This document shows, piece by piece, positions 23,909 through 33,240 of a DNA stretch of 42,615 nucleotides. Both the position numbers and the translations under genes were made by a program. Every line of letters begins with the position of its first letter. Within the stretch, counting starts at the first letter, position 1. The notes under the pieces were generated by a model. That model did not search any database, was not told where the DNA came from, and saw only the letters and a program-made list of their open reading frames with translations. The stretch covers positions 1 through 42,615 of the forward strand of contig JAFEKR010000116.1 of assembly GCA_019022495.1 (NCBI GenBank). Reading direction: 5' to 3'. The stretch is from Epichloe hybrida. Lineage: Eukaryota > Ascomycota > Sordariomycetes > Hypocreales > Clavicipitaceae.

Positions 23909-24052
23909 GAAAAGCGTACTAATATAGAAGAGCGTACTAATATAGAAAAGCGTACTAATGCAAAAGAGTATACTAATATAGAAAAGCTTGCTAACATAGA
24001 AGAGCTTGCTAATAGAGAGAAGCTTACTAATATAGAAGAAAATTCTCTAGCT
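23909..24052 (+). repeat. 18-bp tandem repeat inside the AT island
   Basis: About seven to eight units with consensus ATAGAAAAGCGTACTAAT, diverging along the array (GCGTACT to GCTTGCT). On the plus strand one frame stays open through the array and encodes a six-residue periodicity (NIEKRT, NIEERT, NAKEYT, NIEKLA...). It has fewer RIP-like changes than its surroundings. It may be a coding repeat of the element or a satellite inside it. Confidence 0.75.
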
Positions 24053-25299
24053 TATTATATAAGAAATATTTAAACGCGATGTCTAGCGAAGAAAAGTTAT
24101 ATATAATAGGCTTAAATACTTTTAATCTCTTTACTTTAGAACTATTAAAGTTATTCTTAAAGGTCTTAAGAAATTAGGTTACTATTAAGGTTTTAGTTAT
24201 ATAATAGCTTATAGTTTTATTAAAGAAGTTATATAAATTTGTGGATTCCCCTATAAGAAATTAGGCTAAGTTAAAGGACTAGTTATTAGTTACTTTCTTA
24301 ATAATTTTGAATTCGCTTTTATAATGCTAAATAGAATAATATATATAGATATGTATAATCTTTAATCTCTTGATTATAAAACCTAAGTAACTATAGCTCT
24401 TATGTACACTAATCTTCTATTTCCTATATAAGAAATTAGTTAATATTAATCTTATTAAGGGGATTAAGTATTATATTTAATGCTATATAATCTTTTATGT
24501 TATTATTTATACTAAGAGAAATGCCCTAATTTTAAGTGTTTTCTATATAATAAAGGTCTATAGAAATGCCTAAGATAACATGCTCTTTATTCTTTTATAT
24601 ACAAATTTTATAGCTATTCTATAGTGTGATAAAGTCTGCAAATTTATCTTAGATTATAGGTAAATAAATTACGTTTAATATAATTTAATTTACTTTATTA
24701 TCTTTAATAAATAATATATATATAGTAAGTTTATTAAAGAATACTATCTAGTAATTAAATACTTCTTTATATAGCTAATACCACTAGCTTTTAATTCTAA
24801 TATTTCTTTTACTTAGCCTATATATATAATAAGAGCTAATATAATTCCCTTAAGTAAACTAGTAAGAGATTTAGTTCTTATCCTTATATATAATTATAGC
24901 TAGGCTAGCTTATGCTAATATTACTTAGGTAGCTACCTATAATAGAGTCTTAACTCTATAATTAGATCTTATAAAAAATAGTTATATTCTAAGGTATTTA
25001 ATTATATAAAGATATTACTTTAATATACTAAGAGTAGTTATAGTAAAGTAACTATAGTAAAACTAAATAATATAGCATAAGTATGTATTAATATATGCGT
25101 ATACTTAGATTCTAAATCTCTTTAGCTTCTTATATTTATTAAGGCACTAAAGGAAGTTTAGTCTAAGTACTAAGAAGTTTATATAATATTAAAAGTTCCC
25201 TTTCTAATGATTTTAAACTTCTTTAGGAAAGACTATATAATAAAAGTTATATAATTAGTTTTATAAGACTAGGACTTAGCCCTTTTATTATATATAATA

Positions 25300-25944
25300 A
25301 TATAAATATCCTTAACTAAAGCCTTATATTATAGAGGTTTATTTTAAATTAGCTTTAAGGAATTAAATTATATCCTATAAAGCAATTTAGCGCTTTTTTT
25401 CTATATAAAATTATCTTTTTATTCTATATTAATAGTGAATTTTACAGATTATATATAGTATATAGGATAGCTAGTCTTACGCTTAAAGGTCTTAAAGAAT
25501 TAATTAATCTAAATAACTATAGAAGAAAAAGTAAAACCATATATAATAAATTAGTTTATCTATAATTTACATATGATTTTGCATTTATAAGAAGCCTTAT
25601 TACTAAAGCTATGTTTAGAGAGTTTATAAGCTAACTAGTTAATGCCCTTATTACTAAAGAAGCTTAATAATAGTTAAATAAATAGTCTCTATAAGAATAT
25701 CTTATATAAAAAGCTTAGAGATCTCTTTATATAAGGGCTAAAGACATTATACACTTTATAAAGTAAATAAAACTCCCTAGGCTTAAAGATAGTAATATAA
25801 TATATAAAGACTAATACTTTAGCTACCTTATATAGAAAGCTTAGTATTAATCTAATCTAGGATTTGTTTATAAGAAATCCCATTATTATAAAGGGATTTA
25901 ATTTGCTTATAAAAGCTCTATAGGTTTTTTCGTGGACGTGGCAT
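25300..25944 (-). pseudogene. RIP-inactivated transposon ORF, N-terminal part with HTH-like text
   Basis: The ATG at 25944 gives MPRPRKNL, then one frame runs at least 200 codons to about 25300 with no apparent indel. It is interrupted by many stops, all TAA or TAG and none TGA, as C-to-T or G-to-A changes at CAA, CAG and TGG codons would produce. Readable stretches include SFYKQIKSLYNNGISYKQIL near the start and DILIETIYLTIIKLL further in. The first looks like a helix-turn-helix of the kind at the N-terminus of fungal integrase-core/transposase proteins. I do not see the catalytic domain; it would lie further left. Being about 70 bp inside the right arm, this is probably the element's own enzyme gene. 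Confidence 0.6.
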
Positions 25945-26015
25945 AATTATAATGTACGAAAAATATATTATAAAAATCATAAAATCGCAAAATCGCAAAT
26001 GAGGGGTTGAGGGAT

Positions 26016-26064
26016 TTTTTTGTTTTGGCAGCCCTTTGCGGGACCTCTCTAATGTGCGACCGTA
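26016..26064 (-). repeat. Right terminal inverted repeat
   Basis: Its reverse complement begins TACGGTCGCACATTAGAGAG and shares the core CCCGCAAAGGGCTGC with the left arm. CTGGAC at 26065-26070 is the right copy of the target-site duplication. Confidence 0.85.
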
Positions 26065-26271
26065 CTGGACCTCAGAGGCCAGTCGAAGACAGGTCGTTCG
26101 TTCGTCTGCTCGCTTGTTGACGGTGACTTGGTCCCCGACAGAGAGCACCATGTTTGCTTGTTCATCTTTCAAGAATGCGTATTTGCCAAAGACGGGTGAG
26201 TACTTGGCGCCTGTATCGACACGTCTATCTGACATGATGAGCCTTTTGAGAACAGAGAACAGTGCCTCTCT
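26049..26271 (-). pseudogene. 3' fragment of a MOSC-domain protein gene, broken and truncated
   Basis: Reading leftwards from an acceptor-like CCTAG at 26272, the minus strand gives EALFSVLKRLIMSDRRVDTG then AKYSPVFGKYAFLKDEQANM and LSVGDQVTVNKRADERTT. This is the C-terminal part of a MOSC domain (the YSPVFGKY and VGDQVTV blocks are typical). One surplus base near 26091 shifts the frame; past it the text resumes VFDWP, the usual MOSC ending. The last few codons (TVAH and stop) lie inside the transposon arm, so the insertion replaced the natural 3' end. No upstream exons are visible; the ABCC relic begins about 110 bp beyond. MOSC proteins are often molybdenum-cofactor or sulfur-carrier proteins; this copy looks dead. 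Confidence 0.65.
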
Positions 26272-26379
26272 CTAGGCTCCGTGAGTCTTGTTGGGAAGAG
26301 AACTTAGAAGAGCCAAAAGAGTGGGGCGTGTAGGCGTATCTGCAAGTCGCCATCCTGATCCAATATCCATTGGAACAGT

Positions 26380-29180
26380 CTAGGTCAGGTCGTTCCTGCC
26401 AAAGATCTGACAATCGCCGCCACGAGTCTTGCCATTGGCATTGCAGACGCTCTGACAGTTACGCTGCTGAGTCTGCTGACCTTTTCGACCTTTTCTGAGG
26501 ATGGCCGGTCTGTCCAGCCCTTGAGCACGCTTTCCATTTATTTCTTGTTCTCGTCGTTTTACGATGCTATTCATTGCCGCACACTTTGGATGATGGGCGA
26601 TGTGCAACCCCTGGCATCCCTCTTCACTGCGTCCGTGGTTATAAAGATTGTGCTATTGATCTTGGAGGCCCAGAACAAGGATGCAATTCTCATCGAGAAG
26701 GGGAAGCCTTTGGGACAGCAGGCCACTTGGTGTAATTGCTTCTCTGGTGACAATGGAAGCCTTTACCCATTAGAATTTGAACTTTAGCTCGAGACGCTAC
26801 CTCAGTAGATGCAGCTCAATTGGCTGCGTGACAAAGGCTTCAGGTAGAATGCTCTCCTTTGGAAACTTCTCTGCTCTTTCAGGAGCTTGCTGTTGTCAGC
26901 ATCTTATAATTATAGTCAACAGAAAGTTATCAGCGTGGATAACAAACATGCAGACATTTGTGTTTCTCTCTCCATAAATTGTTAGATAGGATGGTCTCTG
27001 ATCAAAATGGTTTTCTCTGAGGTTGCCATTTCAGTCTCAGGTGGTGTAAGCCCAAACTAGCAACACCTCTGCGGTGTAGGGATCAATGAAGGAGACCAAG
27101 ATGCTTGGACTCGTCGGTTCGTCGTTCAACGCGATTGCGAGGCTCAAATGAAGGAGTCGGCTGCTTATCGAAAGCTGGTAACTATTGTTGAACATGTATG
27201 AGATTAGCAGCAGCCATTTTATGGGTGCACCCTATTTTTGGACTGACGGAACATTCTCATTCAATATCATGAACGTACTAGGTGGGAACACCCTTTGCTG
27301 ATGGATCATCGAGCTCAGTTTCGGATATTCTGCATGACTAAGAAACTATAGGAAACACACACCCCTAGCTTTGCACCAGTCTTGACTTTCGGAATCGCGC
27401 TGTTTTCGTTTGGCTCTCAATCAGGCATGCAATTTACCGTTGCCAAAGCTTTCACCTCTACGACGCTGTCATAGCCGAGGGGTTTGCAAGCATCGTTTTC
27501 AAGCCGGAACAAATAAGGATCTTCGAAAACATCGACATCTTGGTTCCACGCGCGGAATTTGCGTATTGGCTGGTAAAGTTGGTGCTGGGGAGAGCGTCCT
27601 TCTTCGAGCAATGCTAGGACAAGCTGCATACGACAGGATACTTCAAAAAGCATGACTCAGGAGCTGCATACTGCGCGCAAACAACCTGGCTCATGAATTC
27701 TTCAATACGAACAAATATTCTCGGACAGTTTGTCATGGAAGAATAATGGTACAGGGCTGTTACTGCGTCTTGCGCGTTGGGTCAAGACTTCGAGCAACTT
27801 CCATGTGGTAGCACGTCACAAATCGGTACCAAGGGCTTATCACTCAGCGGTGGCCATAAGCAACGCATCGTGAGTTTTTTCTTTTTCGTCTTATGTGGCC
27901 TTGGGTAAGAATAGTACTGGCATTCTTCCGTCTCCGGCTTGTGCATTGTATTCGCCGAAGCCGGTCGTGGTCATTGATGATGTACCAAATGGATTGGACT
28001 GGTAGCATCATCTTTTTGGGATGCAAACATTCTGCACAGGTTGTGTAGGGCTCTCTTTCCGAACTACAAGAATAGACTGCAATCCAAGCTCTTATTCTCT
28101 TCCTCATCGAGCCAAGCAGACGCGACCAAGAATGAGAACGAAGTGACGGTTTCGAGCTTTTGGGAACAAGACATTTGGCTCATGATATGAACGACAGCCA
28201 GTGACAAAGAGCGTGACGAAAGTACACCGTGGTACTATGGCATCTATAATACAGGGAAGGTGATTGGATTAGCTCTATTTGGAGCAAAAATTTGGTTGGC
28301 ATCAGGCAAGTTGTCTATTATAGAATGTCCGACTTAACAACCTAGGTTCAAACCTGTCGAGATGGCATCAAAGGCTGCACGAGAGTTGCTTTTGACGCTT
28401 TTGGGCATCGCAATGAAGTATAGCGGCCTCACCCCTTGATTGTTTTTAGGACATTTCTAAACAGTCTCTAGAGCTCCTTTATCTTTCTTCGTTGCAATTG
28501 ACATGGACGACTTGATCAATAGGCGAGGCTAAATTGCGGGCAGAATGGGGCAAAGCCGTCTGATGCGGGGATCATAGATTCGGCAACGACCGTGATATTC
28601 TGAATCACGAACTGCCTTTCAAGAAACTGCGCTTAGATTACTTGATGATTCGCAAAAACCCCAATACCTTCTTCTAAGCGCACAATTCTGGTTGAAGCCG
28701 GTCCTTGAGCTCCTTTTCGGCGCCTGAGCCGTCATCCTTGTCACGCTTTCTGTCGTGGCCACCCGCAGGGACAAGCGCCGGAGCCTTTGCGCTGGGAATG
28801 GTCAATATTCTTGGAGGGCTCTTTGGGTGCGATAGAGCGGTTGAGGAGCTTTGAATTGAAACTCCAGAAGAGAAGACGAGCTTACACCCTCACTGCCCCC
28901 GCTCGCAATTGGCCTTCAGACGGTCGGATCGAGTTCAGGGGAAAAATTTCGGCGTCGTGTACGAACCATGTTGGGAGTAACCTTGATGTGAATGTGTCTG
29001 TCAGTCAAACCTGGGCAGAAGATGGCCGTTTGTGGTCGAAGATGCAGTGGAAAATCAACACTTCTCTTACCACTCTTCCGTCTATTGGATCCAGATTCAG
29101 GTTCAATCACAGTAGATGGCATGGATGTTTCAAAGGTCCCGCGCAATGTCTGGAGAGGACATGAACAACTAGCATGAGAG
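26380..29180 (+). pseudogene. Decayed ABCC-type (MRP-like) ABC transporter gene
   Basis: Pieces of one full ABCC transporter appear in the right order but in different frames with stops. TMD0 helices lie at 26410-26740 (ALTVTLLSLLTFSTFSEDGR, LSTLSIYFLFSSFYDAIHCR, LASLFTASVVIKIVLLILEA). An LNWLRDKGF piece is near 26817. A TMD1 end follows at 27364-27472 (PSFAPVLTFGIALFSFG ... stop). NBD1 has a damaged Walker A, VGAGES for GxGKS, at about 27576. Its signature LSGGHKQRI is at about 27842. Before NBD2 comes SLGAIERLRSFEL near 28828. NBD2 Walker A is SGKSTLL with FRLLDPDSGSITVDGMDVS at 28992-29150. It ends in a stop at 29175-29177. GC content is normal, so decay was by indels and point changes rather than heavy RIP. 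The intact family exports conjugates and drugs. Confidence 0.8.
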
Positions 29181-30681
29181 CAAATACGCAAAATGCCCCC
29201 CTCCCCTCCATTTCAGCGTCAGGGAGAGCGGGGCGAACGGGACAGATGGAGCGGTGGATCACACCATTTCACACGCAAAGCACGGAGTACGGAGTACATG
29301 AAATAAGAAATATTTCAATAATTCTGTTTAAAAAAAAAAGTGCGCCTACTTTGCTAATTTGCCCGGGTTTGGTGATGAGCACAAAAGGTTAGGTTCTGAG
29401 CGTTTCAATAGACGTGGGGGAGGGGGGAGGGGGGTGTGGGTGGGGCGTGGAACGATTAGTTGGCAGCCAAATGCCAGCCATGGTGCGTGCGCCCCGTCGG
29501 CCCTATGAGACGCCCACGAAACACAACGGAATCAAGACGGATTAGAATGATGGATGGCCTACGGATTATTCCGCGGATCATGACTCCGTATCATTTGCCG
29601 CGTGGCCAGGAAGCAGAAGTAACACCACCTTTCAAACAAGCGTTTGGTAATCCGTACGTATGGCATGTAAACATGCGATGGCTCTGATTCTCCGTGGCAT
29701 GGACGGAGCAGATTCCGACGTCGTGAGCACATTTCAACCAATGGTCTCTTGACTCTCTTTATCAAGATGACGACTTTGCCTTTGAAGAGGGGCTCCTGAG
29801 TCGGCGCAAGTGAAGTCCTGACGAGCGGGGTATTAAATCTTGGCGTCAAATCGCGCGCTACGTGTAATCCGTATGTACAGTACGCACACATACATACAGC
29901 ACACACATGTACGTGCGCCAATTTGTTTCACATGTTGTTTGGCTGGCCGCCGTGAGAACCAACCGCGGATGCTTGATAGGCAATGCCATTGACGCCTCAG
30001 ACGCAGATCCTTTTCGCCTCATGCGATAATGCAATGAGCCGCATGAAGCGGCAAATGTTGGGAAACCAATGGGATCCCGTCACACTATCTACATATCGAG
30101 CAGAAAGCAGAGGGAGCTGGCTCAAGAGAGGTCTGATGAGAGAGAGGACTGAGAGACGACTGAGAGAGGAACTGAGAGAGGAACTGAACGCTTTTTGTTG
30201 GGTGGGACACCAAAGTAGTGACCACAGACCCAGACAAACCCACAGCGGGTTTCACAAGTGACGAGGTTACGGAGTATTATAATATTTATCAATGTATAGA
30301 GTATGTAAATGGGCATTTGTTTTGGCCCTGTTTCCGACCATGTTTCTTCTTTCTTCTTTCTTCCGTCTCCGTCTCCGTCTCCGTCTCCGTCTCCGTCTCC
30401 GTCTCCGTCTTCGTCTTCGTCTTCGTCTTCGTCTTCGTCTTCGTCTTCTTTCTTTCTTTCTTCCGCTGACACGACCCGGCGTATACCAACCACATTTCAA
30501 GTTTGCCAAGGGGTCAAGTGTGAGGCCGCCGCCTTGGAATCAAGAGACAGCTTAAGCTTGTTGGGGAACGGCCTGGCTGCCACTCACTTTCCAGCATTGA
30601 CAACTGGAAAGCTTTCTCAAAGACGACGACACATCCATTTCATTTCATCCATTTCATCCATATCATTCACCCGTTCCCGAC
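29181..30681. other. Intergenic region with simple repeats
   Basis: No gene recognised across 1.5 kb. It holds a doubled CGGAGTA motif at 29282-29297, a G-rich tract at 29415-29451, CA/TA-rich repeats near 29880-29915, repeated ACTGAGAGAGGA units at about 30148-30190, and the hexanucleotide tract at 30363-30446. The right end includes the upstream region of the GNAT gene. Confidence 0.5.
30363..30446. repeat. Hexanucleotide microsatellite (CCGTCT)8(TCGTCT)6
   Basis: Eight CCGTCT units (30363-30410) pass directly into six TCGTCT units (30411-30446), followed by TTTC repeats. It lies about 240 bp upstream of the GNAT gene start. All six frames can read through it, but none looks like a real protein. 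Confidence 0.95.
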
Positions 30682-31966
30682 ATGGAACTTGGCGGCGTGC
30701 GGGAACTCGACCTGCGAAAGTGCGGCCCCGGCTCAGTAGCCGAGAGGGTTGGATTTGTCCCTGGGCTGCGAAGCAGTGCCGGTAAGTTTGTGTGCATCCA
30801 TCCGTTGTCCATCCATTCTCCATCCATTCTCCCGAGTCAAGATGCGACGACGCACCTCGGTCGGCATCGGCATGACATCCGCTCAGCTAGTGCTGGGCAT
30901 GTACATGACATGTAATGCACGAGAGCCCGTCCAACAGTCCCAAGTCCCAAGTCCCACGTCACATGCTGGGTCCATTGCTGACCAACTTGGAACGTCGCTT
31001 TGCCTTTTGCGCCCCGAAGCCTTCTTCACCTGCCTCCGCGCAAATCTCGTATTATCGCCGTCCGCTCTTGCATCCAACGACAACACGCCGCGTCTGGAGC
31101 CGCACTCTGCGCAACCAGCTCGAACACAGCCGTCTCCATGCTCCTCGGCCTCGGCCATTGCTTCCGAAGAATCCCTGGTGCCCCTCGACGACATCCCGCC
31201 GCTGTCCCTCGACGCCCTCACAAGCCAGCATGACAAGACCGAGGGCCTCCGGCTCGTGGCCGACTCGGTGTCCGAGATGGGCCCTCGCGCCGCCAGAGCC
31301 GTCTTCTCGCATCCTCTCTGCCTCGCCAACCTGGTCTCCTCCTGGGCCGCCGTGTACCGCCTCGTCTACGCCAACGCCAACTCCAACGCCACGGAGAGGG
31401 ACGCCAGCCGCGCGCTCCTGCTGGCAAGCGGTCTGGCAATGCTCTACTTTGCCGCCATCCGCTTCCTGACGTCCCAATATTCCACTCTGGCCGACAACAT
31501 CACCCGGGACTGGCTGCGTGCCGACCACGCAGACGGCCGTGGCCGGCAACACCAGGACGCCGTAGACGTCCTTCTCGGCGCAAAGGCCGGCCAGCTCCTC
31601 GTCGGGGCACTCGTTCTGCGGCTCGAGCCCCGACGAGCCCCGACCGCGTCGCCCAGCAAGCGCAGGAACCGCAGCCGAAGTGCCAGTCTCAAGGGCGGCA
31701 TGGGCGTCATACGTGCTTGGACGACCACCACGTCGCACCGAGGCCGGGGCATAGGCAGAGAGCTCTTGGACGAGGCCGTGCGGTACACCAAGGACAAGTG
31801 TGGCAAGGACGCGCGGGTCGGCTTCGCACAGGAACATGCCAACAGCGTCATGATCCTGCCACGAATGTTCAACAAGGGTTTTCGCAGCAACGAGATGCGG
31901 GCCGCCAAGGCCTTGAACGGGTGCGTGGATGAGTGGGATTTTTTGAACAACAAGAAGAAGAGGTGA
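30682..31966 (+). CDS. Membrane-associated GNAT N-acetyltransferase
   Basis: The ATG at 30682 (CCGACATGG) opens MELGGVRELDLRKCGPGSVA; the exon ends at 30781 before GTAAGT. The downstream exon is certain from about 31020 (FFTCLRANLVLSPSAL) to the stop at 31964. The acceptor is uncertain: 30836, 30890, 30944 and 31019 all keep phase. Two hydrophobic segments follow (ANLVSSWAAVYRLVYA and ALLLASGLAMLYFAAIRFL), then a GNAT acetyl-CoA site SHRGRGIGRELLDEAV, matching the R/Q-x-x-G-x-G/A motif, and FAQEHANSVMILPRMFNKGF near the end. A basic linker (SPSKRRNRSRSAS) interrupts the domain before the acetyl-CoA strand. The layout recalls two-helix, membrane-bound NAT8-like fungal proteins; substrate unknown. 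Convergent with the histone H4 variant gene. Confidence 0.65.
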
Positions 31967-32399
31967 TGTATGCCCTACAAAAATAATGAAGTTTTTTTTT
32001 TCTTCCATGAGACCTTTATTTCTTTCATTAGATGCATTTTAATATCTTCGTTGATTGCTAAAAAAACGTTTGCTGTGATTGGAATCTTCCTTTCGTTTTA
32101 TTCATGTGCGTGTAGTTGCAGATGGCTATCTGTGTACCTGCATGCCCAATGTGTCCATCTGCTAATTTACAAGCAATATTGTACGAGTACGTTCGTATCA
32201 TAGTATGCCATCCAAGCACCTTGGTTCAACGTGGTATCCCATCCCTCTAGCAACATTTTTTCAAGACAATTGCAACATCTCATACCCATTTTCTTAATCA
32301 TAGAACAAGAAGAATAAAGCCAAATAGCTATGCATAGCCAGCCACATAGTACATGATGGCACTTTGGCCATCCGGCGCGAACAAGATTCTCTCGCAGAT
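31967..32399. other. Convergent 3' flanks of the GNAT and H4-variant genes
   Basis: AT-richer 433 bp with T runs (31991-32000) and AATAAA-like signals (for example AATAAAG near 32314). No gene seen. Confidence 0.5.
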
Positions 32400-33240
32400 T
32401 TATTTCCGGATTACAGTGTTAATGTACTCGAACCCATAGATCGGCTTGCCAAATCTTCGTAACGCGTACACAACCTATTCGTGTTAGGTTTTTTTTTTTT
32501 TAGGTCTCATGGTGCAAAGACGGGTTTGACTAAAACACAGGAACAAGAAACTTGGAATCAAGGAGGGGCGAAGGGAACAAACTAGTGAATGGAAAAAGGG
32601 AAGGAAATGGAGCAGAGGTTTAAAAAAAAAAACCTGCACCTGGGCTATGAACATACATCATCGACTGTGACGGTTTTTGCGCCTCGGTGTTCCGTATACA
32701 TAACGCAAAGGCGAAGAATCTACATCATCAGTCTCGAGCGCTCGACGGATAAGTACGGACAGAGCAGGGTCTTCTCAAAAACTCACCGCCTCCAGGCGCT
32801 CTTTCAGCGCCGTACGCGTCTCCTCATAGATGTTCGCGCTGATGCGCTTCACGCCGCCCCTGCGAGCGAGCCGTCTGAACGCGTTAACATGGCTTCGTTG
32901 GAACGAACATTGCTTACATACCGGATCGCGGGTTTCGCTACACGCAAGTTAGCCATCAGGAACACAAGTAGGTACGGGGATGGGGGCCATCGAAAACACG
33001 TACTGATTCCTTGTATAGTGTCTCGTATGATCTTGCGGCTGCGGTTGGCGAAAGAACGTTAGCATAATGTGGATTTGATTCAAAATAAAGATCTGCGAAG
33101 GACAGATTTCACCCACTTGCGCCAGCTTTTCCTCGTCCGGATGATGACAGAGGAGGATCTTGACTGCGTGTTTGAGAATGCTGCGTGTTAACCGGCCAAC
33201 GTGGCCGTGGGCCACCTCTTGCGGCGTGGGAAGGGGCCAT
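32400..33240 (-). CDS. Divergent histone H4 variant (hH4v-like)
   Basis: Six exons assembled by phase: 33240-33113, 33038-33004, 32937-32922, 32874-32787, 32719-32657, 32474-32400; 134 residues. The core is unmistakable H4: [35 protein letters not shown], then [20 protein letters not shown] and [15 protein letters not shown]. Introns begin GTGAAA, GTACGT, GTATGT, GTGAGT and GTATGT and end AG. Differences from canonical H4: the tail after SGRGK is only AGASG before RKIIRD, so the AKRHRK basic patch is missing; the region before SGRGK is a long unrelated leader ([20 protein letters not shown]...); helix 2 has [17 protein letters not shown]; the tail after YGF is EYINTVIRK instead of GG. Neurospora has a divergent H4 called hH4v; this is probably its counterpart. 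The exact N-terminus is uncertain. Nucleosomal role inferred. Confidence 0.85.

Larger units (their letters stand above)
21456..26064 (-). mobile_element. RIP-mutated DNA transposon, about 4.6 kb, with TIRs and 6-bp TSD
   Basis: The ends are imperfect 49-bp inverted repeats starting TACGGT: 21456-21504 and the reverse complement of 26016-26064, with about 43 of 49 positions matching and a 19-nt identical core. CTGGAC flanks both ends. Between the arms the DNA turns abruptly AT-rich (I judge near 80%), full of TA steps. Remaining C is almost always followed by T or C, so CpA and CpG are depleted, which is the RIP signature. No intact frame of useful length survives. A coding relic starts at 25944 on the minus strand. 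The arms themselves are GC-normal. The superfamily is not settled; the N-terminal text of the relic recalls fungal helix-turn-helix integrase-like proteins, which is a weak inference. Confidence 0.85.

Noticed and set aside
21505..26015. AT island as a centromere or mitochondrial insertion
   Set aside because: TIRs, target duplication and a readable transposon frame explain it; the CpA/CpG depletion fits RIP, and no mitochondrial genes are seen.
30267..30509. Arg/Glu/Lys-repeat proteins in several frames
   Set aside because: Simply translations of the hexanucleotide microsatellite.
31052..32008. 318-codon minus-strand frame
   Set aside because: Antisense to the GNAT exon, whose acetyl-CoA motif and hydrophobic segments show the plus strand is coding.
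32589..33062. 157-codon plus-strand frame
   Set aside because: Lies antisense across exons and introns of the H4 variant, where the minus strand gives histone text.
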